DNA from: Torreya grandis
Lineage: Eukaryota; Streptophyta; Pinopsida; Cupressales; Taxaceae
Reading direction: 5' to 3'
Assembly (NCBI GenBank): GCA_037957365.1
Contig: JARHVA010004092.1
Location: 727,501 to 791,500 of the forward strand
Length of the DNA: 64,000 bases
Shown here: piece by piece, positions 34,629 to 48,540 of the stretch
Position numbering within the stretch: the stretch's first letter is position 1
How the letters are laid out: every line of letters starts with the position of its first letter
Translations under genes and position numbers: made by a program
Notes under the pieces: generated by a model
The model's input: only the letters and a program-made list of their open reading frames with translations
The model's database searches: none
Told to the model about the DNA's origin: nothing

Positions 34629-36804
34629 TGATGCAGGAGCATCATAACATGCAATGTAAAGTGGGTTTAGTTTGGTCATGAGGGGATTTATAAGGTACTC
34701 ATTAGTCATATTATAGGTATTCTACTAGTTAGATTTTTAAAAATCTACCATTTTAGTACAATTTTGAGTTTTCTCACCAAAATGGCAAGTTCACAATTTT
34801 AAATTGGTTATAAGGGATTTTGAGTATTTTGATATATTATAGAAGCCTTGATCCTCATGTAAGGGTTAAATAAGTCTTATAATGTTTTAATAATATTTTT
34901 AAGGTCAAAATTCATGTTAAAACTATCCTAAGGTCAAATAGGAGCATGTGTAACATAGGAAAAGGCTAAGTTAAGCATGCTTAAATGAGTTTCAAAGTTG
35001 TTAAGAGATACTTGGTTCATGAATCAAGAATTAAAAAAAAAATATAATATTTTTTTAAGTGATACATACGAACCCTGAGTAAAGGAGGAGAAAATAAGGT
35101 TAAAAAGCTTTTGTAGGCAAGATATGCTTAAGGATGATAGAAGGATTGTGTATGTATTAAGAAGAAAATAATGAAAAAATCATTCCTTAAAGAAATGGTT
35201 CATTTGGTCATCTTAAAAATTATGTAATTGAATTTTTTTTAGATGTTTATTAAGATTTATTAATGCTTTGTGTTGGTTTTTAGATAGCATGCATGCTTAA
35301 CAATGAGAATTCAAGGTTTTACATAGTCAAAAAGAGTGTGATTTTAGAGTTTTGAAGGTTCTTCAAGGATAAATAAGGTTGTAAATTTTTTTTATAAGAT
35401 GTGTGAAACTTATTATATCCATGAAAATATTTATAAACCTCCCTTATATGTTTTTTAATTCTAAATCTCAAGTTGCAGGCTTGGATTACAAAGTACTCAG
35501 AATTGGTAAGTGGAAATAGTCTTATTTTGCAAGTTTTTACATTGCATGAGAAGATATGAATATTGATTAAGGTGTATAAGGTTTGGAAAGACCTAAAATA
35601 ATAATTATTTTTATTTTAAATTATTTTAAAATCTTAAATAGTGAATTTGTTATCTCTCAACTCATAGTCCAAACTAGGGCAACAAGAAGAAAAAAATTAT
35701 TTTTGGTAAAACAAACTAGCCACAAGTCTTGAAAATTTGTGAACATGTGTTTTTGGATGTTTTTTAAGTAGTGAATGTGGTTTTAGGTCATTTGGTTTGA
35801 GTATTTTAAAATTTATGACAAAAAACTAGTCTGTGTATAAAGGGAAATTAGTCCTAGAAACCCTATCTTGCACAAAATCCTAAATATATTAAAAAAAAAA
35901 CCATAAAAAAATGATATAAACTGGTGAGAATGTGATTCAAGGTGTTTATAAAGTTTTAAAAATGTTTTAATTCATTTTAATCCCTTTATGAAAATTTATC
36001 CTAACAATACAATCATGTTTCAAAGGAGGAATAAGGCCTAAAACCCTGCAAGTTGACATGGGTGAGTTTGGATGCTAAACAAAGGTTTATATCTATTTAA
36101 ATCATGTGTGAATACATTAATAAAGATTAAATTAACCCAAAATAATAAAATAATTATCTTTGTAGTGAGTTTCTTGTCAAGTAAGTCAATTAGGCCTAGT
36201 AGCTTGTTAAGGGTTAAAGTAAAGTTTGGGCCCTAGAAGGAGTTTGTAACATCATGAAGATTTTTTTCATATTTATTATGATATAAAGGAGTGAGATAAG
36301 TATTATGGTTTATTATATTAAACCCAATATCATGAAAAATTCTTAAAGTCTTGTTGTAGCTCTTGTAGCCTTTTTAGGTAATATGCTTTTAAGAGTCATC
36401 AAGCAAGAGTAAGATTTTGTAATGAGTTGTAGTACATATAATTAGTCATGAATAATAATTTTGTTACCCTAAAATTTATATTAAACCCATTTTATTGTTA
36501 TTAAGGAGTATAGTATAGGCCATGTCAAGAAGACCTTGCATTAAGCTTGTTTGGCATGTGAATGAAGTTGCAAACATGAGAAAGGGATGTAAAATGTATT
36601 GAGAGTGTAGTGTCATCAAGACAAGACTAAGGAAACCTTTAGAGGTCAGTATTAATTGGAAAGATTATATGCCCTTGAGTATCCTTGATAACATGTGAGA
36701 AGGCTTATTGAATAACTTTAATTAGTTTGTAGGTTCATGTATAAAACCTCAAGGAGGTGTACAGGACCTAGTGTAAGAGACCTAATAGAGGTATATTTGC
36801 ATCA
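34629..36804 (+). repeat. 5' LTR (2176 bp) of LARD-like element
   Basis: Runs from TGATGCAGGAGCATCATAAC to TTTGCATCA. It aligns along its length with 38507-40706, for example GGTCATGAGGGGNNTTATAA, TTTTATAAGATGTGTG and AAGACCTTGCATNAAGC in both. Confidence 0.88.
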
Positions 36805-38506
36805 AAATGGTATCATAACTCATAATATATTTGGTAAGAAGTTAAAAATATTGATAAAAAATGCCTTAAAAAATAAAAAATTAATTAGTTTCATAGTTGA
36901 GAGAGCTCAACCCTGAAGGAAAGAGAAGTTTGTGAAAAGAAGCTCATAAAAGCTTGAAGGAAAAGGGTTCATTTAAACTCAAGAGGAAGAGGTAGTTTTA
37001 AGATGGAATATAATTGAAAGAGGATACCAAAAGAACTATAAAAATAATAATAAGCCTAGGGTAAGGTATCAAGAGGAGACAAGGTGAAAAAAACTTGCTA
37101 GAGAGAGAAAAGTGAGAAAGAAGAGCTGAGAAAAAACACATTGAGGCTAACAGAGAGAATAAAATGGAAATAAAATGAAGGGTTTGGTTGAGAAATAAAG
37201 TTGAATTAAGAAGAGGGAGGACAAAATGAAAAAAGAGATGATTAATGTAGAGATAGTTGAATTGAAAGAGAGGATGACAATGGTGAAATTTCTAATGGAT
37301 AACATAGAAGAAAACAAGAACCAAAGATTTGGAATAGAGATAAGAAAGAGAGTTAAGTTGCCTATAAGGTTACTTATGTAAAATATAATAAGGATTGTCA
37401 TGAGAGATAATAAAAATAAAGAGAAATTACAATGCAATCAACTCAGGAAGGAGGTATAGAAGCTCAAATGTGAAAAGCTTAAGATGAATATACATGTTGG
37501 TAATCAATAAGAAGGTGATCAACACATTGAGAAATATGAGATGGAAATCAATATTTGTTATCTTGAGGAAGAAAAGGTGGTGTTGGATTAATAAACAAAC
37601 TAAGGGGCTATGTGGCCTCAAATTTTTATTTTTGATGTTGATTTTGATTGTGTGTATGCAGGAATACAAGTTGATAAAATGAAGGCATTAGAAAGTACCT
37701 TGAATAATGAAGCATTTTGGCCATTGAGAAGGCTCATTGAAAGAAGATATGAATCACTTAAGGGAATACTTGTGGAAGTTGATATACAACATGAGTAATT
37801 GTATAATTTAGCACATGATGAAGATAACCTCCAAGAGAAAGTCATGGTATAGTCCATAGTGCCTAATGAAAAAGGAAAAAACATATTTCAAGCAGATAAG
37901 TGTTTAAAGGTACTTGATGGAGATGGAAAAAATGGAAGAAATGAAGAAGAATATCATGAAAGAGCTCAAAATTAGTCCACATAAATAAATAAATAATGGA
38001 GCAAACTTGAAGTGTAATTAAAGGAATAAATATCCATGATACAAGATGCCAAATCTAATTATTTATTTAACTATGAGAGTGTAGTGCAACTAAAAGTCGA
38101 GATGAAAGAATTAAAACATGCTTTGAATAGAGGAGTAGTGGAGCATGATGAAGAGACACTTGATAAGACCCAAAGGTATCCATATTTCATATCTGAAGAT
38201 TTTTTTATTTGTGTATGTGCAGATACATTAGTTGAAGATCTGAGAACCATAGAGAGATAAAATCTTGAGGGAGCTCAAGTAAAGAGTATTCAAGTTACAA
38301 GAGAAGGCATCTTCATATTGGAGGATAAATCCACAAAGAAAAATATAGAATAAAAATTCAATAAATAAGATAATATTTAAGAGAAGCATGCTAAATATAA
38401 AGAAGATATCAAAGAACAACTCAAGGTACCAACGAATTAGCAAAAGAGGAAAATAAATCAAAACTCCATTTGAACTAGAACTCAAAATCTTTCCACCTGG
38501 GGAGTA
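36805..38506 (+). pseudogene. internal region of LARD-like element, Lys/Glu-rich broken frame
   Basis: Between the LTRs the + strand reads mostly as charged helical sequence, for example IVELKERMTMVKFLMDNIEE (about 37250), LESTLNNEAFWPLRRLIERR (about 37688) and VVQLKVEMKELKHALNRGV (about 38075). Stops interrupt it. No zinc knuckle, protease or reverse transcriptase was seen. It may be the remains of a coiled-coil Gag-like protein, but I do not recognise the family. Confidence 0.5.
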
Positions 38507-40706
38507 TGATGCAAGATCATCATCACATGAAATGTAAAATTGGTTTATATTGGTCATGAGGGGTCTTATAAGGTACTCATTAGCTATTTTATGGGTATTC
38601 TAGTAGTTATATTTTCAAAAAATTATCATTTTAGCATCATTTTAGCATCATTTTGAGTTTTCCTACCAAAATGAAAAGTTCACAAATTTGAATTGGTTAT
38701 AAAGGATTTTATGTATTTTGATATAATATAAAATTTTTGATCATAATTTAATGGGTCAATAAGTCCTATAATGTTTTCATAATATGTTTAAGGTCAAGAT
38801 TCATGTTAAAACTATCTTAAGGTCAAATAGGAGCATGTGCAACGTAGGAAAAGACTAAGTTAAACATGCTTGAATGAGTTTCAAAGTTGTTAAGAGATAC
38901 TTGGTGCATGAATAAAAAATAAAACCAAGTTTATAATGTTTTTTTAAGTGATATGTATGAACCATGAGGAAAGGAGGAGAAAATAAGTTTAAAATGTTTT
39001 TATAGGCAATATTTGCTTAAGGATTTATAAGAGATTGTAAAAGGATCGTGTATGTATTGAGAAGAAAATAATGAAAATATAATTCCTTAAAGCAATGGAT
39101 AATTATTTAATATTAATAATTATATAATTGAATGGTTTTATATGTGTTTTAATATTTATGAATGCTTTGTGTTAGTTTTTAGATAGCATGTAGGCCTAAC
39201 TGTGAGAATTTAGAGTTTTACACAGTCAGAAAGAGTGTGATTTTAGAGTTTTGAAGGTTATTCAAGGGTAAGTAAGGTTGGAAAGAGTTTTTATAAGATG
39301 TGTGGAACTTATTATATCCATTAAAATATTTATAAAACTCCCTTATATGTTTTTTGATGTTGAATATCAAGTTGTAGGCATGGATTATAAGGTACTCATA
39401 ATTGGTAAGTGGAAACAATCTTATTTTTCAAGTTTTTACATTGCAAGAGAAGATATGATTATTGATTAAGGTGTATAATATTTTGAAATAATTAAAATAA
39501 TCATTAATTTGTTTTTAAATCCTATTTAAATCTTAAAAACTAAATTTGTTATCTCTCATCCTCACACATTCCAAACTAGGGCAACAAGAAGAGAAACATC
39601 ATTTGCAAAACAAACAAGCCAAAAGTCCTAAAAATTCGTGAGCATGTGTTTTTGGATGTTAGTTAAGAAATAATTTTTTTTTAAGATCATTTGGTTGAGT
39701 ATTTGAGAAATTATGATAAAAAATTAGTCTGTGTATAAAGGGAAATTAGGCTTAGAAACCTATCTTGCACAAAATCCTAAATATCTTAAAAACAAACCAT
39801 GGAAAATGATATAAATTTGTGAGCATATGACTTAAGGTGTTTATAAAGTGTTAAAAATGTTTGAAGTAATTTGGATCCATGTATGAAAATTTATCCTAAT
39901 AATACAATCCTATTTCAAAGGAGGAATAAGGCCTAAAACCCTACAAGTTGACATGGGTGAGTTCGGAGGCCAAACAAAGGTTTAGATCTATTTAAATTGT
40001 GTGAAAATATATGTATAGAGATGAAAATAAGCATAAATACTATAAATATTTATGTTTGTAGTGAGTTTCTTATCAAGTAAGTCAATTAGGCCTAATTAGG
40101 CCTAGTAGCTTGTTAAGGGTTAAAATAATGTTTGGGACCTAAAAGGAGTTTGTAACCTCATGAAGAATGTTTCATATTAATTATGATATAAGGGAGTGAG
40201 AGAAGTATCATGGTTTATTAGCTAAACCCCAATATCATGAAAAAGTCTTAAAACCTTGTTTTAACTCGTGTAACCTTTTTAGGTAATATGCTTTTAAGAG
40301 TCATCAAGTAAGAGTAAGCTTTTATAATGAGTTTTATTAAATTTTATCAGTCATGAAGAAGCCCCGTGTTGCCATAAAATTCAAAATAAACCCATGTTAA
40401 TTTTATTAAGGAGTATAGGCCATGCCAAGAAGACCTTGCATGAAGCATGTTTGGTATGTTAATGAAGTTATAAACATGATAAAGGGATGTAATGTTATAT
40501 TGAGAGTATAGTGTCATCAAGACAAGACTAAAGAAACATTTGGAGGTAATTATTCATTGGAAAGAGTATATTCCATTGAGTAGCCTTGATAAAATTGTGA
40601 GAAATCTTATTAAATAAATTTAATTAGTTTATAGGTTTGTGTACAAAACCTCAAGGAGGTCTAGAAGGCCTAGTGTAAGAGACCTAGAAAAGGTCTACTT
40701 ACATCA
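38507..40706 (+). repeat. 3' LTR (2200 bp) of LARD-like element
   Basis: Starts TGATGCAAGATCATCATCAC after the purine tract and ends CTTACATCA. Compared with the 5' LTR it has many substitutions and small indels, including a local duplication of GCATCATTTTA near 38630 and of GCCTAATTAG near 40089. Confidence 0.88.
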
Positions 40707-41699
40707 TAATAAATATTAATAAATATATAAATGAATGAGGGATAAATAAATTAACTAATATTATATTATGTTTTACTCATAATCTATGCACTGTCACATA
40801 AAATGACCTAAAATGGCTGTATGATCATTCAACTCATAAGAATAGCTCGGGATGCTACCAATGAATGATCAAACACTTATGGAAATCGAATATATCTGTT
40901 GTCTACTGGAAATATTCATATGCAATTATATACTCTATTCTACCATAAATTAGTGTGTATACCTTTCAAGATAATTTCTAAGTGATTTATGATCCTCAGT
41001 CCTATGCTCATAATATGATTTTGTCTTCCTTTGTCTTGAAATTATATCACCATTTTTGAATCTTGATTTCCATATGAAATGGGGTTATAAATATGGATTT
41101 TGAAACCCAAACTACATGTCATTGAGTGGTTGAGCATTGCTTATATTTTAATACTCTGAAGAGGGCTCAAACTGCACATAGATCTCCCACCTATGTGTAT
41201 GTGTGCTCAATAGTGTTTCACTAGAATGCAATGCAACTCTTTGGATTTTGACACTTGAAAACATCAAAATTTGATCTTACATTAGTGCATTTAAAATTTG
41301 ATTTTAGACTATTAATTTGAGGGTTTTAATATTTAGAATATTTTGAAATTTTTTTGAAGGATGTGAAAATATATTTCTTAATGTGTAAGAGATTCTCAAT
41401 GTAATTTCTAAGTAGTTACCAAGTGAGATAAACCTCGGGATTATCTTTTATATATAGATAACTCTTTAGAATTCCCCCCCGCGCCCGCACCCCCCCACCA
41501 TAACTGACATGTGAAATGTTTAGGCCCACCCAAAGGAGGGGTTTGAATTTGAAAACTATCAATTTTAGGAACCTAGGACATTGTTGGTGAAGGTGGATGT
41601 TGATTGCTACCAACACTATCCAAGTGGGGAAAAATAGTGATCTAGCATATGGTGACAATCTGCATAGGATAATAGAGCATTAAGAAATAGATTATTAAG

Positions 41700-41746
<47 letters not shown>

Positions 41747-42301
41747 GTAAAAGTAAGGATTTTGATGGGATCCCAAAACCCAATACAAATCAACCAAAAA
41801 AACCCAAACAAAGAGATACCAATAGTCCATATAATTGATTAAACAATCCATAGACCATCAAATAAGACATCTTCAAAATCATTAGCCAAAAGTCAAATTA
41901 CAAATAATAAAATGATAGCCAATAGACATCAAGAATAAACATCCACTACTCCATGTAAGATAGACAAAAACTATTAGCCACATTGGAACCACCATATCCA
42001 CTTGCTAATTAATGATAACTAGCAAGAAATAGAACTAGAGAAAATAACTACATAATGAAATTAGCCATGGGCTAAGGCCAATATTCTCCCTCATTGATAA
42101 AATATGCCCTCAATCATCAAGAGATATTATATATGAATGAAAAAAATTGGATTGGACAAGTCCATAGATATATGAATTCCCAAGAGCAAATGTGAGCAAG
42201 AATAAAAGGTGTATGCACAAATTATGTATGTCAAATATAGGTCAAAAATGATGTTATTGAGTATCTAATACCAGATTTATGTTTTTAAAAAAGCACTTCT
42301 T
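40707..42301. other. no gene; LTR-like stem-loop copy and microsatellites
   Basis: The region includes a diverged copy of the recurrent stem-loop motif (41132-41191: TTGAGCATTGCTTATA ... AGATCTCCCAC), a C-rich patch (41476-41504) and an (AT)n tract (41704-41744). No coding features were recognised. Confidence 0.5.
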
Positions 42302-44522
42302 TGAAATAGTTTATAAAACTCTCATCCATGGTCAAATCCACAAACCATTAACACAATAAAAGACATCGATGCATTGTTTAAATAATATCTCAATATATTA
42401 TACATAAATAGAACATACAATGATAAATCCTCTATATCTCCAAAGCTTCCATATAGGACTCCATCTCCATAGTTTCCATCTAGAGCTCTATCTCCATAGA
42501 TTTCATGCAAATATAATGAATGAGACTTGCATATATAGGTAAAGAAGATCAATCCTAACTAAGAGATCAATCTAGAGATCAAACCTAGGATTAAGAGATA
42601 ACTATCCCTAAAGGATAGAAATAATTAAAAATTATCCCCATAATATCTAAGAGATAAATATGTAATATCTCAAAATATCTAAAATAAGATAAATAGAATA
42701 TTCACACATAAGTGGGTGGGAATATATAAATACCTAGGTGAACATGAGCTAAGGTAAATAACCTACTCTAAAACCCCCCTCAAATGAAGCTAGGGGCCAA
42801 AAATAGAGTGGCATATTCACAATATAAGTCCTAGAAACAAAGCTTGATATGTACTAATGTAAAATGTATCCATGAAAAAATCTCTCATAAAGTAGAGAAA
42901 GGGAGAAAATCCATGGGAAAATAAAACTCCCCCACAAAAGAGATAAAATAAGGAATGAAATGGGTCTTGACAATAAGTCCTGATGAGGTACCTATACAAA
43001 TAAAATGATGTACTATAAAGATAAGTGTCCCTATGGACACAAATCCATCTTAATGAAATACATGGATGCCAAGTTGTTATAACCATCAAGTCGAAGTAAG
43101 AATGGAAAACTCCCCCAAAAAAGAGATAAAATAAGGAATGAAATGGGTCTTGACAATAAGTCCTGATGAGGTATCTATATAAATAAAATGATGTAATATA
43201 AAGATAAGTGTCCCTATGGACACAAATCCATCTTAATGAAATACATGGATGTCAAGTTGTTATAACCATCAAGTCGAACTAAGAATGGTGATGAATATGA
43301 GGATCACTGAATATGAATACTGCATTTCAGAATACTAGATAGAATGATGAACTCGAAGAAGCATTGTCTAAACACCCTCCCTCAATGTTAAATTGGGAGA
43401 AGATGGTAATGAAAGTCACTAAAAAATTGGGCTAAAATGGTGAGAAGTGAGAACAAAGACTAATGGTGATGCCACACTAGTATTACTACATAAAAATTCA
43501 CCAAGAATGCTAGTGAAACATAACAATCCTCATATGGATTTTGACAAATAAAGGGCTTGAATAAGATACCCATGTACAAAGAAGGAATCTAAAAAAAGTA
43601 GATAAAATCTCTCAAGAAGATGGCTCTGGTGGTGAAGGGAGAGAATGGCAATTGAAGTAGTAGAGGGTGTATAAACTAAGGTACACACACATGAAGGTAG
43701 ACTAGGCTGTAAAAGCAAACCCCCATAGCACTTTATAATTTAGTGCAAGTACAATATATATCATACATAAAAAACACCAAATAAAATAATGAAGACACTG
43801 TATATACCATAATAGTTACAATCAAGAAGACTGTCGACCTATCAAAGAAGTCATCATAAATCATGAGAGTTGATCCAAAAATAAGGGAGTAATGTGGGCC
43901 AAAAATACAAGTGGCACAAAAAATATACTCAAATAATGAAAGACATTAGGTTCTACCAAAAAACATCTATAAGTGTATAGATAAATGATCATGAGTGAAA
44001 TAAATGACTAAGATGTCGAGTAATCACTATTAGAGACTACTTTGATACCATAAAAGAGTTTAGAAAACTCTCACCTAGGATCAAATCCATAAACCATTAC
44101 CATAATAAAAACTATTGATGCGTTGCTCAAATAATATCTCAATATATTATACATAAATAGAACATATAATGATAAATCCTCTATATATCCAAAGCTTTTA
44201 TCTAGAGCTCCATCTCCATAGCTTCCATCTAGAGATCCATGCCCATATATTTCATGTAAATACAATGAATGATCTGTGCACATAGAGGCAAGGAAGATCA
44301 ATCCTAACTAAGAGATCAAGCTATAAATTAAATCTAGGACTAAGAGATAACTATCTCTAAAGGATAAAAATAACTAGAAATTATCCCCATAATATTTAAA
44401 AGATAAATATGTAATATTTCATAATATATAAAATAAGATAAATGAAATATTCACACATAAGTGGATGGAAATAAATAAATATCTAGGTAAATATGAGCTA
44501 AAGTAAATAATCTACTATACCA
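42302..44522 (-). mobile_element. short non-autonomous LTR retrotransposon, minus strand
   Basis: Direct repeats of about 471 bp lie at 42302-42773 and 44051-44522. In minus-strand direction, the 5' LTR starts TGGTATAGTAG at 44522 and is followed at 44050-44036 by the primer-binding site TGGTATCAAAGT. A polypurine tract TTTGAGGGGGG (complement of 42774-42784) precedes the 3' LTR. The flanks TTCTT (42297-42301) and TCCTT (44523-44527) agree in four of five bases. The internal part is about 1.28 kb without enzyme domains and carries a 183-bp tandem duplication. Size and lack of coding fit a non-autonomous element, probably copia-related from its primer site and LTR size. Confidence 0.8.
42923..43288. 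repeat. 183-bp tandem duplication inside the short LTR element
   Basis: Two adjacent, nearly identical copies start AAAACTCCCCCAMAAAAGAG at 42923 and 43106 and run through AATGGGTCTTGACAATAAGT and CAAGTTGTTATAACCATCAA. Only about a dozen differences separate them. Confidence 0.92.
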
Positions 44523-47500
44523 TCCTTTATTATAGTATTGAAAATGCTAGATTAAAATGATAAAAGAAATAAAATTGGTACTTATATATAATTTCAATTA
44601 ATGTCAACAAGTATGCCCCAAATATACAAATTTATCCATGCACAAATTGTAAGGAAACACGTATAAATTAATGCCCATTCATGATAGAAAATTTTAAATA
44701 ATCTAGATCATTGAACTATTTTAAATTAAAAATCCAAGGAATGAATACACTTGTGGGTATGTGAACCAAAATATCCTTTGAACTCATTGGAGAATGGGGT
44801 GATTATACCCCTAAGGAGATGCTATTGCTAAAAAACATGAGTTGAGAAGAAAAATGCCTAAACACTCTTTATAGACTGAGAAATGCTAGCAGTTGAGTTT
44901 CATAGAATACTTAATTGCGCTACCCAAAATATCATCATTACTATTTTGGTGAAACCTTATACTAGGTTCGTAAGTAAAAGTTGAGTCCCATACCAGGCTC
45001 TTATGTATAAAGTGGATCCCCATATTAAGATCATATGTAAATCTAAAAACTTTGAATCAATAATTATAGACAATTTAGATTCAATGTGCTTATGTAGTAC
45101 CATCATTCCCCATCAATATAAATATAAGACTGCATTCATGAACAACATCCTTTTTCTGAATCCAATCCATTTACACCTTAATGTGATATATAATGCCATA
45201 ATCTGTGCCACTCTATTGAATCTGATAAATTTGATAACTTGCTTAATTTGACCCATGCAACTTGATAATTTTTTTCAATTTTATCCATGTAATATGTCTC
45301 ATCATGTCATAAAAACTACCATTTGTTCCTCATGATCATGTAAAATGCCTCACATATCAATAAATTTTTAATTTATCAAACTATCTCAATCTGAATCATA
45401 ATCTATCCCATAATTTGAGTTGTTTTTATGTCAAGACTTAATTCTCAATGAAATCACTCAGCTCAAGATAAATGAGTTATACACATCATGTTATATAGAA
45501 AATATGTAAGCATGTAAAACATGTGTGTTATTATTTTATCAAATTTGGGATTGAGATTTTTTAATCCTTATTAAACAAACTACTGCATAAAATAAGAATT
45601 CTAAAGATATGCAATAAATGACATAAACTAATTTAGAACTTATTAAATTTATAAATATTATGAAAGGGAAAATACCAAATAAATACAACTTAGTTAGAAA
45701 TTAGATGTGCAAAACTGTAAGTGTAACTATGAAATTGATTGTGTGACTATGTAATGATATTGTGAATAAAAAACTTGGATTTGTTTGGATCTAGGATAAG
45801 GCCACTAGAATTGGATAGGGGTAGCCTATAATGGTGTCCTTAGGTCATAGTGATGTCTTATGAGAGTTTTCTATATGTGAATGATAGGATAAGTTTGCTT
45901 TTCCTATTTAACTATGTAGGATCTCTCAATCTATTGTAGAAGCCAATGTGTTCTTTATTATTTACTTGTAACCCTAACTCAATAGACAACTAATGATAAA
46001 CATATTAATATGAAAAATACGTTAGCAGTTGAAGTTTTGATATACCTCAACACTCCCGATGTTGAGCATTGCCTGCATACCAATACTCTAAAGAGGGATA
46101 AAACTTCATGTAGTTATCTCATAGTACGATGATGTGTTTTAAAGATTGGTGCAAAATTCAAAATGCTAGTGTAATCATGGTGTGATTAAGTGATTCAATG
46201 ATAACTAATGAACTTGGAAGTGTATTCAGACTTATCTCATGGCTAATAGGTTTGTGTGGACTCATAATTAAGATAAATAGATGCTTTTCTCTCAATGTGC
46301 AGTTAGATATTCTAGTGTTTTTCAATCATCTGAGCCTCTAGTGGATAATGGTTAAAAATGTGGCTTTATAGTGAAAATTTTAGAACTCGTTCATATGATA
46401 ATCATGAAATGTGTGGGATGAACCATTGGGTAAATTTGAATTTGAGCAAAGATCCATTGTTTGGGAAGAGGATGTGGTTGGTAGACTTAGACAATATTAG
46501 GGAGTGGGATAGTCTAAAAGGATCAGCCTTGTTTGAAGAGTAGAGACAACTAAAATATAAGTGTGAATCAATATGAAAGTGAGTTTAGGGTATTTATAAT
46601 TTTGAATGGAGACATTTAGAATAAATGTTTTCTTAATAGGTAAGGGTTATTTTCACAAAAAGAGAAGGAGCAGTTAAGGACCATGGAATCAAGCATAAGT
46701 TAAGTGTGTATAAGGAGTGATCACACGTACATTTTTTTAAAAAAAAATATTAATTTATGTATGATAACTAACATTAAATTATGACATCCTATAAATATTT
46801 AAACATTCATAAATATATGAAACATGTAACCCAAGGCATACAAGTGTCATGTCAAGTAGGTATAGAAATTAGACACACAATAGTGATCATTTTAGTATTA
46901 AGCACTTAATAATAAGCCATGTAAATGATGAATGATAACTATCATGGAATCACAAAAAATTATAGGAATGCATGATAAAAATCATGACACCATAAGATCA
47001 GTAACAATGTAAGCACACATACATATGCATACAATGTCATGATCATGACACACATAATCACTCAAGACATGACACAATATGACTCGATACAAACACAAGA
47101 TGTCCATACCATATACTATAAGATAATTGACATAAATTATGCATGATGTGACAACACACAATAAATGCTTTCATAGAAACATGTAAGATAACACCCAATG
47201 TAACATGCATCAATGACCATACAATGTAATAACCATCAATAGTTACTCACGGAGCACACAATGTAACACATAATAGTTACATATATAATATGCAATTTAA
47301 CACCAAACCATCATCACATAATTTAATACATAATCCATGATCACACCATGTAACAAAAACCAACATCAACACACATAAAACAAGTAATGTTGTCTACACA
47401 AGCAAATAATGCCATCATTGAATCATATCAAAGTAAAATATCCATGGAATATATCAACCTAAAAGGTATGCACAAGAGAAAATCTTGTATAATAAGTCTA

Positions 47501-48540
47501 AGTAATTAAATATTACCAATAAAATGGTAAAAAAAAATATTTAAATTATAAAGCCTACCAACATTCCCTAAGTGAAGGAATGCCCCAATGTAGAAAGGTA
47601 GTCCATGGGTGTAAGGAATGTCACACATTTTCATGTCAATGTATCATATGATATAACCTATATGTTTTGCATCCCATGCATGTAAACCACAAAAATAATA
47701 TATGTAGAGAAATGATATGCAATTTAACATATATAATATAAATAACATCAATGGATCATGTAAACTCTCATAGCATGTCATGCATAGGTCCCAATTTTGA
47801 ATTTTTTGAATTTATAAATATATTTTATATTTTTTTGATTTTTTTAAATTTGAATTTGAAATATTCTCATGATAATTAATGATCCCATCAATGGTATTTC
47901 CATGTTTAGGTCATGTATCAATTAATGTGCATCTCATATGTTGTGGGCAAGGATCAACATCTATATGAATATTTGAATAAGAGAAATGCCCACACACTAC
48001 ACATTATCCATCATATCTATCATAGTCAACCTAATTATGTATATGCCATGTAATTATAGTAGCCAAAATGACTTGTAAAATTTATTGTATACTTGGAGAA
48101 TGTGTTTATACTCACCGATATGAAAAGGTTACTTAATGCAACTGTTCACTGATTCATCATTTTCATATTCTTATAACATATTTCTCAATTTTCCATAATT
48201 TAATGTGAAAATCAACTTAAAAGGTTAAAAATTAGATTAAAACTAATTAAAAATAGTAATTAAATGATAAAAAGACATAAAAATGAAAAACTAAATTGAT
48301 AACAAAGTTCATCCAATGTGGATTATGTATTTGGGTCTACCTCAATGTACAACTGATCGATTAAAATGAGGCAAAATACATTGTCTTACATCAATTTTCT
48401 CCCAATATGGAGCTCTCAATCTACATACAAGTCTCTGATGTCCTATAAAAAGGATTTGTAATAAACTCTTACCATTACAATGTATTCATCCTAAAATAAA
48501 TGGACTATAACTTGCTTGCTTTCTCTCTAAAGTGGCTATT
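44523..48540. other. no gene recognised; AT-rich, one LTR-like stem-loop copy
   Basis: A clear copy of the recurrent stem-loop motif lies at 46066-46121 (GCATTGCCTGCATAC ... TTCATGTAGTTATCTC). From 46780 to 47720 there is degenerate sequence rich in ATGTAACAC-like and CATGTAA-like words. The longest frame (46358-46543, + strand) resembles nothing I know. No RNA genes were seen. Confidence 0.5.

Larger units (their letters stand above)
34629..40706 (+). mobile_element. non-autonomous LTR retrotransposon (LARD-like), complete
   Basis: Two direct copies of about 2.2 kb (34629-36804 and 38507-40706) start TGATGCA and end CATCA, giving 5-bp inverted ends TGATG/CATCA. A primer-binding-like site TGGTATCATAACTC (36808) follows the 5' LTR, and a polypurine tract CCTGGGGAGTA (38496-38506) precedes the 3' LTR. 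Flanks TAATC (left) and TAATA (right) agree in four of five bases as a target duplication. The internal part is only about 1.7 kb and encodes no known enzyme, so the element would depend on proteins of another element. The LTRs differ at many sites, indicating an old insertion. Confidence 0.88.

Noticed and set aside
46358..46543. 61-residue frame MWLYSENFRTRSYDNHEMCG...
   Set aside because: No recognisable family, splice context or repeated copy. It is likely a chance frame.
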